The notes beneath the pieces were generated by a model. That model made no database searches. It was not told the DNA's origin and was given only the letters and a program-made list of their open reading frames with translations. A stretch of DNA of 64,000 bases from Streptomyces sp. SirexAA-E (lineage in GTDB: Bacteria > Actinomycetota > Actinomycetes > Streptomycetales > Streptomycetaceae): NCBI RefSeq assembly GCF_000177195.2, contig NC_015953.1:7254001-7318000 (forward strand), given 5' to 3'. The position numbers were made by a program, and so were the translations under genes. Shown here piece after piece: positions 15,167 to 22,233 of this stretch (its first letter is position 1; each line of letters begins with the position of its first letter).

Positions 15167-15832
15167 CTACTCCGTCCGGGCGAACGGACTGCTGTCGAGG
15201 CGGGCCAGCAGATCGGCCACGTCCTGGTAGACCGCCACCGCTCCGGCCTCCTCCAGGTCGCTGCGGCAGATACCGCCCGAGAGCACGGCGACGGCCGGTA
15301 CCCCGGCCCGTGTCGCCGCCCGCATGTCCCACACGGAGTCGCCCACGAACACGGCCTCGGCGGCGGAACAGCCCGCGATGTCCAACGCGTTCTCCACGGG
15401 TTCCGGCGCGGGTTTGCCTTCGGAGACGTCGTCCGAACTCGCCGTGCCCGCGATGACGTCGTCCGCGTCGACGGCGGCCCGCAGCGCGTCCAGCTCGCCC
15501 CCGCTCGCGGATGTCGCCAGCACGATGCGCCGACCGCGTCCCGCCAGGGCGCGCAACAGGTCCCCGGCGCCCTCGAAGGCGGCCAGCCGGTCGAAGTAGG
15601 TGGCGTACAGGGTCTTGTGCGCGGCGCCGATCCGCTCGACCTCCTCCTCGTCCACGTCCGCACCGAGGAGATGGGTGATGAGGTCGCCGGAACCCAGCCC
15701 GATGGCCTGGTGGATGTCACGCATCGCCACCCGGTGCCCCGCCTGGCGGAAGGCTTCCCACCAGCAGGTGACATGGAGGTGATTCGTGTCGGCGAGGGTG
15801 CCGTCGACGTCGAACAGGGCCGCGTGCGGCAT
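15167..15832 (-). CDS. HAD family phosphatase
   Basis: A 221-residue haloacid dehalogenase-type hydrolase with motif I DVDGTLAD (Asp8 nucleophile, Asp10), motif II LATSAS, motif III lysine in SEGKPAPEP and motif IV VGDSVWDMRAA. The helical cap is of the C1 type found in phosphoglycolate/beta-phosphoglucomutase relatives. It dephosphorylates a small metabolite that cannot be named from sequence. The ATG at 15830-15832 puts motif I at the N-terminus as expected. It lies between an SDR and an SRPBCC gene in a leftward run with gaps of about 35 and 100 bp. Confidence 0.9.
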   Translation of the reverse strand: MPHAALFDVDGTLADTNHLHVTCWWEAFRQAGHRVAMRDIHQAIGLGSGDLITHLLGADVDEEEVERIGAAHKTLYATYFDRLAAFEGAGDLLRALAGRGRRIVLATSASGGELDALRAAVDADDVIAGTASSDDVSEGKPAPEPVENALDIAGCSAAEAVFVGDSVWDMRAATRAGVPAVAVLSGGICRSDLEEAGAVAVYQDVADLLARLDSSPFARTE

Positions 15833-15867
15833 GTGGTTCCGCCTTCCGTCTCTCTGCTGGTGCCGGC

Positions 15868-16758
15868 TCAGGGAAGCGGCGTGCCGCCGGTGGCGTTCAT
15901 GATCTCGCCGGTGATGTAACTCGCCCGGGAGGAGGCGAGGAACACGTACGCGGGAGCCAGCTCGGCCGGCTGGGCCGGACGTCCGAGGGGGCTCTGCTTC
16001 CCGAACTCCGTGGTGTCGGGCATGGTCGCCGGGATGAGGGGGGTCCACACCGGGCCCGGGGCGACGGCGTTCACCCGGATGCCGTCCGAGGCGAGCGTCT
16101 GCGCGAGCCCCTGCGTGAACGTGACGATGGCGCCCTTCGTCATCGCGTAGTCCAGCAGGTGCGGACTCGGCTTGTAGGCCTGCACCGAGGTGGTGTTGAT
16201 GATGGAGCCACCGGACGGGATGTGCGGCAGCCCCATCTTGCACAGCCAGAACATCCCGTACAGGTTCGTGTGGACGACCCGGTCGAACTGTTCGGTGGAG
16301 ATGGCCGCGATGCCCTCCGGCCGGGACATCTGGTACGCGGCGTTGTTGACCAGGACATCGATCCGCCCGAACTCCGACACGGCCCTCTCCACCAGGGCAC
16401 GGCACTCCCGCTCGTCCCGGATGTCACACGTCACGGGCACCGCGCGCCTGCCCGCCGACTCGATCAGCCGCGTCGTCTCCTGCGCGTCCTCCTCCTCGTC
16501 GGGCAGGTGGCTGAACAGGACGTCCGCGCCCTCGCGGGCGTAGGCCAGCGCCACGGCCCGGCCGATGCCGGAGTCGCCACCGGTGATCACGGCCCGGCGG
16601 CCGTCGAGCAGCCCGCTGCCCCGGTAGCTGTCCTCACCGTGATCGGGTCGCGGGTCCATCGCTTCCGTCCGGCCCGGCGGATCCTGTTCCTGACCGGGGA
16701 AGTCGGGCCGGGGGTGTGCGGTCGTCGGATCGTTCGGCCGTCCGGCTTCGTTCGGCAT
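15868..16758 (-). CDS. SDR family oxidoreductase (YghA/general-stress type)
   Basis: A 296-residue short-chain dehydrogenase with an N-terminal extension containing PRPDFPGQEQDPPG and MDPRPDHGE, typical of the YghA/GsiB-like SDR branch. The cofactor motif is ITGGDSGIGRAVA (about residues 50-62), the NNAA structural motif follows, and the active site is Ser in INTTSVQAY plus Tyr in DYAMTKGA. These enzymes reduce aldehydes or ketones with NAD(P)H and are often stress-induced. The upstream ATG is chosen because the extension is conserved in the family; it overlaps the 3' part of the CDGSH gene by 125 bp in another frame. Confidence 0.9.
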   Translation of the reverse strand: MPNEAGRPNDPTTAHPRPDFPGQEQDPPGRTEAMDPRPDHGEDSYRGSGLLDGRRAVITGGDSGIGRAVALAYAREGADVLFSHLPDEEEDAQETTRLIESAGRRAVPVTCDIRDERECRALVERAVSEFGRIDVLVNNAAYQMSRPEGIAAISTEQFDRVVHTNLYGMFWLCKMGLPHIPSGGSIINTTSVQAYKPSPHLLDYAMTKGAIVTFTQGLAQTLASDGIRVNAVAPGPVWTPLIPATMPDTTEFGKQSPLGRPAQPAELAPAYVFLASSRASYITGEIMNATGGTPLP

Positions 16759-16969
16759 CGCTGTTCTCCTCACGCTGGGTACGTCGTCGGTGGCTGGTGT
16801 CGCACCACGGGTACATCCGGCTCCGCCGGCAGGTGCACAGGGCCACGACGAACCGGTCCGAGACGGCCACCCGACCGTCGGCACACACGACCTCCACCGG
16901 TCCTTCGACCAGTAGCGGCCCTTCGTCGGCCAGTTGGATCCGACGAGGCCGTTCAGGGCTGTTCGGCAC
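16634..16969 (-). CDS. CDGSH iron-sulfur domain protein
   Basis: A 111-residue frame. Residues 1-64 contain the CDGSH-type 2Fe-2S binding signature as CTCRRSRMYPWCDTSH (three Cys and one His ligand). The tail after residue 65 is Arg/Ser/Asp-rich and disordered, and overlaps the first 125 bp of the SDR gene in another frame. Either the tail is real, giving an unusually long overlap, or translation rarely passes that point. Such proteins handle 2Fe-2S clusters or redox sensing. The start overlaps the end of the upstream methyltransferase gene by 17 bp, a pairing I recognise from other Streptomyces. Confidence 0.82.
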   Translation of the reverse strand: MPNSPERPRRIQLADEGPLLVEGPVEVVCADGRVAVSDRFVVALCTCRRSRMYPWCDTSHRRRTQREENSDAERSRTAERSDDRTPPARLPRSGTGSAGPDGSDGPATRSR

Positions 16970-17639
16970 GGATGACCACCAGCTCCTCGGTCGTGTCGGC
17001 CTCGTCCATCAGCCCCGTCTCCCTCAGCCACCGCAGCCGGGACCGCAGGACGGGGCCCAGCGGCACACGGGCGCGTTCGGTGACTTCGGCGAGCAGCCCG
17101 GCCTCCGACAGCCGGCGCACCGTCGTGCCGCTGTCGCACAGGCCGGAGTGGACCATCAGCAGACGGCCGCCCGGGCGCAGGGCCGCCGGAGCCGCCTCGC
17201 AGACACGGTCCAGGACCGCCCGTCCGTCGCAGCCCGCGTCCCAGGCCCGTGCGGCGCCGTGTGCGGGGAGCCTGCCGAGCGGGGAGGGGACGTAGGGCGG
17301 GTTGCAGATGACCAGGTCGTAGGACCTGCCGGGCAGGGCCGAGAGCAGATCACTGCGGTGCACGCTGATCCGCCGCCTGCGGATCAGCGCGTTCAGCCGC
17401 GCGGTCATCACCGCCCGCCGGGCGACGTCCACGGCCGTGACGCGCGCGCCGCGTTGCGCGGCGTGCAGGGCGAGCGCCCCGCTGCCGGTCCCGAGGTCCA
17501 GGACGTCGGTGCCCGGCCCGATCTCCTCGCGGTTCACGGCCGCCATCAGCAGGTGTGTGTCGTGCTGGGGTGCGTAGACGCCGGGCAGGGTCACCAGCCG
17601 GGCCGGACGGGTTGATTCCTCGATCACTTCTGCGGACAT
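16953..17639 (-). CDS. HemK/MTQ2-type class I methyltransferase
   Basis: A 228-residue SAM-dependent methyltransferase with motif I VLDLGTGSGALAL and motif IV NPPYVPSP. The NPPY tetrad marks N-methylation of glutamine amide or adenine; the short HemK2-like size and absence of the PrmC N-terminal helical domain suggest a protein glutamine or unknown amine target rather than release factors. The ATG at 17637-17639 is well placed (MSAEVIEE). It overlaps the CDGSH gene by 17 bp, so the two are probably co-translated and may cooperate in stress physiology (inference). Confidence 0.87.
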   Translation of the reverse strand: MSAEVIEESTRPARLVTLPGVYAPQHDTHLLMAAVNREEIGPGTDVLDLGTGSGALALHAAQRGARVTAVDVARRAVMTARLNALIRRRRISVHRSDLLSALPGRSYDLVICNPPYVPSPLGRLPAHGAARAWDAGCDGRAVLDRVCEAAPAALRPGGRLLMVHSGLCDSGTTVRRLSEAGLLAEVTERARVPLGPVLRSRLRWLRETGLMDEADTTEELVVIRAEQP

Positions 17640-17730
17640 CCGCTACTCCTCGCGACGGGTGGGTGCACACGTCTGGTTCAAGACTCCGCCGGACCGGGTC
17701 CGGCCACCACTTCCGGGGTGCCCTCGGCGG

Positions 17731-18693
17731 TCAGGCCCGCCAGTCGGCCAGCAGGCGGTCGCCCAACCGGTCCTCCACGAAGGCGGTCGCCGTCACGCCG
17801 AACGCGATGTCGGGCGCCAGTTCGGGTTCCTGTTCGAGCAGCCCGCCGACGACCTCACGGCGCACCACCTGCTCGTGCACGGCGTCCGCCTCGACGTGTT
17901 CGGTGTAGAAGAACTCCGCCGCGGGCCCCGCCCCCGTCCGCTTCATGGCCCGGGCCAGGCGCCGGGAAGCGGGCGAGGAGGTGATCTCGACGGCGGCGAA
18001 GTGGCCCACGAGCGCACCGCGCAGCCGCCGGTGCAGACCGAACAGCGACATCAGATTGACCAGCGCCAGCATCGGGGCGCAGCCCTCGTCGAGATACCGG
18101 CCGTAGGTGGCGTCCAGGCCCAGATCGGACATCAGGTCCGCGAACAGCTGCGCGTGGACGCGGTCGGCCCGTCCAGCCCCGAACTCGTCGTACTCGATCG
18201 CCGCCATCCCCGCCTTGGCCCGCCCGCTCAGCCTCGGCAGCACCCAGGCATGCGGATCGGCCTCCTTGAGGTGGTACAGGGAACGCTGGACGGCGTACGC
18301 GCGCAGGTGCCGCAGCTCGCCCCGCTCCTGAAGGAACCACGACACCCCGGTCCCGTGCACCGGCTCCACCTGCAGATCCGCCAGTACGTCGTCCAGCGGC
18401 TCCGTCGTCGTGGCGTCACGCCGCAGGGCATCGAGGAAGCGCTGCTCCAGCGCCGCGCGTACGGCGAGCAGCGGCGGGTCCCATTCCAGCTCCGGCCGCA
18501 CACCGGCGAAACCCCGGTAGTGCAGCTCGTAACACACATAGAGCGCGAGCTGGAGGTCGTCGCCGTAGGGATCGGCGTCCCGGGCCTCGGCGGGATCGGG
18601 CAGAGCTCCGTCACCCCGCAGGTAGGCGATCACACCTGCGGAGAGTGCTCCGCGCTCCTTCGGAAGGGAAGGGCCGTTGGGTTCATCGGACAT
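17731..18693 (-). CDS. iron-containing redox enzyme, haem-oxygenase-like diiron fold
   Basis: A 320-residue helical protein of the iron-containing redox enzyme/HDO-like group. Likely metal ligands occur in YVCYELHYRGF (Glu, His), in IEYDEFGAGRADRVH (Glu, His) and in EFFYTEHVEADAVHE (Glu/His, Asp/His), the three-helix pattern of haem-oxygenase-like diiron enzymes. Characterised members cleave C-N or C-C bonds of amino- and fatty-acid-derived substrates with oxygen. The start at 18691-18693 (MSDEPNG) follows GGCAGGAG; an in-frame ATG 42 bp upstream is worse placed. No biosynthetic partner is adjacent, so the substrate is unknown. Confidence 0.83.
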   Translation of the reverse strand: MSDEPNGPSLPKERGALSAGVIAYLRGDGALPDPAEARDADPYGDDLQLALYVCYELHYRGFAGVRPELEWDPPLLAVRAALEQRFLDALRRDATTTEPLDDVLADLQVEPVHGTGVSWFLQERGELRHLRAYAVQRSLYHLKEADPHAWVLPRLSGRAKAGMAAIEYDEFGAGRADRVHAQLFADLMSDLGLDATYGRYLDEGCAPMLALVNLMSLFGLHRRLRGALVGHFAAVEITSSPASRRLARAMKRTGAGPAAEFFYTEHVEADAVHEQVVRREVVGGLLEQEPELAPDIAFGVTATAFVEDRLGDRLLADWRA

Positions 18694-18786
18694 GGGCCAC
18701 TCCTGCCCCGTGAACTGCGGAAACCACACAGGCATCGGGACCGACTCTACGCCGGTGGCCGGGAGCGGGCCCTTCGGAGCGAATCT

Positions 18787-19806
18787 CTACGACACCGCCT
18801 TGTCCCGGGTCCAGGCCAGCAGCCGGTCCGCGGTCCATGTGGTGATGACCCGTTCCGCCGGGACGTCGCATTCCTCGGCCCGCGCACAGCCGTAGACCTG
18901 CCAGTCCAGCTGCCCCGGGGCGTGCGCGTCGGTGTCGATCGAGAAGAGAGCCCCGGCGGAGAGCGCCTGTCGGATGAGCGTGCGCGGCGGGTCGAGCCGC
19001 TCGGGCCGGCAGTTGATCTCCACCGCGGTCCCCGACCGGGCGCACGCGGCGAACACCTCGTCCGCGTCGAACTGCGATTCCGGACGCCCCCGCCCGCTCA
19101 CCAGCCGCCCGGTGCAGTGGCCGAGGATGTCCGCGTGCGGATCGCGCACGGCGGCGAGCAGTCGTTTCGTCATCTGCGCCCGGTCCATGCGCAGCTTCGA
19201 GTGGACGGAGACGACGACCACGTCAAGGCGTTCCAGGAGTTCGGGTTCCTGGTCCAGCGACCCGTCCAGGTTGATGTCGCACTCGATCCCCGTGAGCAGA
19301 CGGAACGGTGCCCACCGCTCGTTCAGCTCCGCCACGACGTCCAGCTGACGGCGCAGCCTCTCGGGCGACAGCCCGTTCGCGACCGTCAGCCGGGGGGAGT
19401 GGTCGGTGAGAACCGTCCACGCGTGACCGAGCTCCGCCGCCGCCCTGCCCATCTCCTCGATCGGGCTCCCCCCGTCCGACCAGTCGGAGTGTGTGTGGCA
19501 GTCACCGCGCAGCGCGGCCAGCAACGACTCACCCCCCTGGGCGAGCGGCGTAGACGCTTCCCGCTCCAGCCGCTCCAGGTACCGCGGTGTCGCCCCGGAC
19601 GCCGCTTCCCGGATCACCTCCGCGGTGCGCGGACCGATCCCCCGTACCGCCTCCAGCGAACCGTGCGCCACCCGGTCCGCGAGCTCGCCGTCGCCCATCT
19701 CCTCGACGGCGGCCGCGGCCGTGCGGAACGCCTTCACCCGGTACGTGGCCGCCTGTGCCCGCTCCAGCAGGAAAGCGATACGCCGCAGCGCCGTGACGGA
19801 GTCCAC
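18787..19806 (-). CDS. PHP domain protein with PolX-like HhH N-terminus
   Basis: A 339-residue protein. Residues 1-90 resemble the helix-hairpin-helix region of family X DNA polymerases (YRVKAFRTAAAAVEEM, then VRGIGPRTAEVIREAASG). Residues 100-339 form a PHP metallohydrolase with metal-binding motifs DCHTHSDWSDGG, TDHS, GIECDINLDGS, VSVHSK, GHCTGR and DTDAHAP. The nucleotidyl-transferase palm of PolX is absent, leaving HhH plus PHP. It probably acts as a metal-dependent phosphatase or nuclease, perhaps on DNA ends. The gene is two bases from the downstream end of the unknown gene at 19809-20252. Confidence 0.85.
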   Translation of the reverse strand: MDSVTALRRIAFLLERAQAATYRVKAFRTAAAAVEEMGDGELADRVAHGSLEAVRGIGPRTAEVIREAASGATPRYLERLEREASTPLAQGGESLLAALRGDCHTHSDWSDGGSPIEEMGRAAAELGHAWTVLTDHSPRLTVANGLSPERLRRQLDVVAELNERWAPFRLLTGIECDINLDGSLDQEPELLERLDVVVVSVHSKLRMDRAQMTKRLLAAVRDPHADILGHCTGRLVSGRGRPESQFDADEVFAACARSGTAVEINCRPERLDPPRTLIRQALSAGALFSIDTDAHAPGQLDWQVYGCARAEECDVPAERVITTWTADRLLAWTRDKAVS

Positions 19807-19808
19807 CG

Positions 19809-20252
19809 TCAGGGCCGGGAGGTGTGGTCGGGGTGCCCGTGGGTCCGCCGGGCCTCCTTCATCTCGGCCTCGTACAGATGCCGCCGCCCTGCCACGAGAT
19901 CCCGCCGCACCCCGGCCTCCACATCCACGAACGGTTGGTAGTAGGTCGAGTTGTACGCCTCCACGACCTGATAGGTCCAGCAGCCCGGAATGACGTTGCG
20001 GCCCAGGATCTCGTGCTGCACCAGGTCCGCCTGGCCCGCGTGCCCGGCCATGCGGAGGAGCTCCACGGCCCGGTCCAGCGCCAGGTCGGCGTGGCCCGTC
20101 AGTTGATGGAACGCGTACAGGTGGCCCCTGGCCCGCTCCACCGTCTCCAGCGCCTCCGTCAACGCGCCGACGGCCTCCACGGTGGTGTCGCCGACCCCCG
20201 GCGGGCGCTCGTGTCCGGCCCCGGCCCCGCTCTCGTCACGTGTCTCAGCCAT
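19809..20252 (-). CDS. conserved hypothetical protein
   Basis: A 147-residue soluble protein, mostly helical, with a conserved-looking core (LVQHEILGRNVIPGCWTYQVVEAYNSTYYQPF) rich in Trp, Tyr and His. I recognise it as a common actinomycete protein without assigned function. The ATG at 20250-20252 is the only reasonable start. It ends two bases before the PHP gene and is divergent from the gas vesicle operon, so its promoter shares the 130-bp region with gvpO. A role in gas vesicle formation is not implied by sequence. Confidence 0.7.
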   Translation of the reverse strand: MAETRDESGAGAGHERPPGVGDTTVEAVGALTEALETVERARGHLYAFHQLTGHADLALDRAVELLRMAGHAGQADLVQHEILGRNVIPGCWTYQVVEAYNSTYYQPFVDVEAGVRRDLVAGRRHLYEAEMKEARRTHGHPDHTSRP

Positions 20253-20382
20253 GCCTACGACTGTGCACCCGGCGAAGGGCGATCGCGTCCCGCCGACGGG
20301 CCGAAGGGGTGAGCGGCGCCCACCGCGGTCGGTCGGGTCCGCTCGAGATGCGCGGAACCCAGCCGTCACCAGACTGGATCCC

Positions 20383-20703
20383 ATGGCAGAGAAAACACGC
20401 GCCCGCACCGGGCACGCGAAGAAGGTGGCCCCCTCCCGCCGCCCGTCCCGGCAAGGCCCCGAACACGCCGCCCGTGCGGCCTGCCAGAGCCTGGAAAAGC
20501 TCATCGGCCACCACACGGAGGGCGTCTCCTCGGTGCGGCGCGGCGAGGACGGCTGGCATGTCGTGGTGGACGTGCTCGAAGTCCCGCGTATCCCGGACAC
20601 CACCAGCCTCCTCGCGTCCTACGAGGTGCAGCTGGACGGGGACGGTGAGCTCCTGGAGTACAGCAGGGTCCGCCGGTACCGGCGCGGCGCCGCCGACGAG
20701 TGA
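20383..20703 (+). CDS. gvpO: gas vesicle protein GvpO
   Basis: A 106-residue protein, first in the gas vesicle operon. The C-terminal half (SLEKLIGHHTEGVSSVRRGEDGWHVVVDVLEVPRIPDTTSLLASYEV) matches the GvpO family, a small protein conserved in actinobacterial and haloarchaeal gas vesicle clusters and needed for vesicle formation; in haloarchaea it has been linked to gvp expression. The N-terminus is basic and Ala-rich. The ATG at 20383 was chosen; the frame upstream is a shadow of the divergent gene. GvpA begins 36 bp downstream. Confidence 0.9.
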   Translation: MAEKTRARTGHAKKVAPSRRPSRQGPEHAARAACQSLEKLIGHHTEGVSSVRRGEDGWHVVVDVLEVPRIPDTTSLLASYEVQLDGDGELLEYSRVRRYRRGAADE

Positions 20704-20739
20704 TCCCTGCCGTCGCCCCATCTTCCGGAAGGACGCTCC

Positions 20740-21198
20740 ATGACCCCGACCATGTATGCCGACGAAGTCGTCCCGTGCGCTCCGAGGGCCGGCACCCTCT
20801 ACGACGTTCTCGAACTCATCCTCGACCGGGGCATGGTCATCGATGTGTTCATCCGGGTTTCGTTGGTAGGCATCGAGATCCTCAAGATAGACGCCCGCAT
20901 CGTGGTGGCGAGTGTCGACACCTATCTGCGTTTCGCCGAGGCGTGCAACCGCCTCGACCTGGAGCAGGACTCGCGCAGCACGACCGTCCCCGAGCTGTTC
21001 GGCGGGGGCGCCGCCAGGGCCGTCGGCAAGCGGAAGGTGCGCAAGGCCGCCGAGTCCGTCGGTGACACCGTCCGCAGCGTCGTCGGCGCCGGTGACGAGG
21101 CCGACGAAGACGCCGACGAGCAGGAGGAACGGCCCAGGAAGCGCCGGGCACCGGCCCGCCAAGGCACGGCTGCCAAGCGCCGCCGCGTGGAGGCGTGA
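20740..21198 (+). CDS. gvpA: gas vesicle structural protein GvpA with long charged tail
   Basis: A 152-residue GvpA-family protein. Residues 17-75 are the conserved amphipathic shell domain (LYDVLELILDRGMVIDVFIRVSLVGIEILKIDARIVVASVDTYLRFAE), which assembles the ribbed wall of the gas vesicle. Residues 76-152 form an unusual extension ending in an acid run (DEADEDADEQEE) and a basic run (RKRR, KRRR); canonical GvpA is about 70-80 residues. The ATG at 20740 follows GGAAGGACGCTCC. It is second in the operon and the probable main shell protein, though GvpJ and GvpS are paralogues. Confidence 0.92.
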   Translation: MTPTMYADEVVPCAPRAGTLYDVLELILDRGMVIDVFIRVSLVGIEILKIDARIVVASVDTYLRFAEACNRLDLEQDSRSTTVPELFGGGAARAVGKRKVRKAAESVGDTVRSVVGAGDEADEDADEQEERPRKRRAPARQGTAAKRRRVEA

Positions 21199-21201
21199 GG
21201 C

Positions 21202-21951
21202 GTGGCCGCCGGCGGAGTCTACGTCTACGCGATCATCCCCTCGGGCCGGCCGCTCCCGTCCGAGGCCGTAGGGGTGGGCGCCCCGCCCGCTCCGCTGCGG
21301 CTGCTCAGCGAAGGCCCGGTCGCCGCTGTGGTGAGTGAAGCACCGCCACAACTACGGGCCAAACGCCGGGACCTGATGGCACATCAGGAATTGCTCGTAC
21401 GCCTCACGGACACCCGTCCGGTGCTGCCCATGCGATTCGGGGTGGTGGCGCCGGACGAGGAGACGGTGCGCGGTGAGCTGACTGGAGCGAGGAAGAGCCA
21501 CCTCGCCGCTCTACGGCACCTCTCCGACGGTGTCGAGATCAACCTCAAGGCCCTCCCGTCGCAGGACGCGCTCGCCGCCGTCGTCGCCGAGGAGAAGCAG
21601 GTGCGGAGGCTGCGGGACGAGGTACGCCGCCGCCCCGGTTACGAGGCGAACGTCCGGCTGGGCGAGGCCGTCGCCGCCGCGCTCGCACGCAGAGCGGCGG
21701 AGGCCGGACAGAAGATCCTGCACGCGCTCACACCGCTGGCCCGCGAGGTCGTGCCTGGGCCCGAGGTCCAGGGGTGCGCGCTGAACGTGTCCTTCCTCGT
21801 CGACCGGCACGCCGGCGACCACTTCAGGACAGAGGCACAGAAGCTCGCGGATTCGCATCGCGGGCACGTCGAGCTGCGTATCGCCGGGCCGCTGCCCTGC
21901 TACAGCTTCGTCACCCCGAAGCGCGTACGGACACCAGCGGCGGGTGCCTGA
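21202..21951 (+). CDS. gvpF: gas vesicle assembly protein GvpF
   Basis: A 249-residue protein of the GvpL/GvpF family with the typical opening GVYVYAIIPSG and the middle block RPVLPMRFGVVAPDEETV. GvpF binds GvpA and is thought to keep shell monomers soluble and assist nucleation. It starts with GTG three bases after the gvpA stop. A paralogue (GvpL) is encoded at 24745-25581; the two share the N-terminal alpha/beta domain and the closing block (SFLVDR, SFVTP). Confidence 0.92.
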   Translation: MAAGGVYVYAIIPSGRPLPSEAVGVGAPPAPLRLLSEGPVAAVVSEAPPQLRAKRRDLMAHQELLVRLTDTRPVLPMRFGVVAPDEETVRGELTGARKSHLAALRHLSDGVEINLKALPSQDALAAVVAEEKQVRRLRDEVRRRPGYEANVRLGEAVAAALARRAAEAGQKILHALTPLAREVVPGPEVQGCALNVSFLVDRHAGDHFRTEAQKLADSHRGHVELRIAGPLPCYSFVTPKRVRTPAAGA

Positions 21952-21952
21952 C

Positions 21953-22225
21953 ATGGGACTGATCAGCGGCATCCTCCTGCTTCCCCTCGCGCCCGTCAGA
22001 GGCGTGGCGTGGGTGGCCGAGAAGGTGAACGACTGCGCAGACCGGGAGCTGTACGACCCGGGCGCACTCAGGGCGCAACTCGTCGCCCTCAACCAGGAGT
22101 TCGAGAGTGGAAACGTCAGCGCGGAGGAGTTCGAGCGGGAAGAGGAGGAGCTGCTCGAAAGGCTGCACGTCGCCCAGCTCCGCTCCGCTGCCCGCGGGCG
22201 CTCCGCACCGAACGAACGAAGGTGA
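21953..22225 (+). CDS. gvpG: gas vesicle protein GvpG
   Basis: A 90-residue protein matching Gvp[26 protein letters not shown], followed by a charged helical stretch ([26 protein letters not shown]). GvpG is a small accessory protein required for early vesicle assembly, interacting with GvpF/L and GvpA. The ATG at 21953 lies one base after the gvpF stop; an in-frame GTG nine bases upstream is inside gvpF and less likely. Confidence 0.92.
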   Translation: MGLISGILLLPLAPVRGVAWVAEKVNDCADRELYDPGALRAQLVALNQEFESGNVSAEEFEREEEELLERLHVAQLRSAARGRSAPNERR

Positions 22226-22233
22226 CTGGACTC

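Noticed and set aside
20253-20382. Possible sigma-factor-specific promoter for gvpO
   Set aside because: I searched this region by eye for a GGGTAC-type or other alternative sigma motif and saw no convincing pair of elements.
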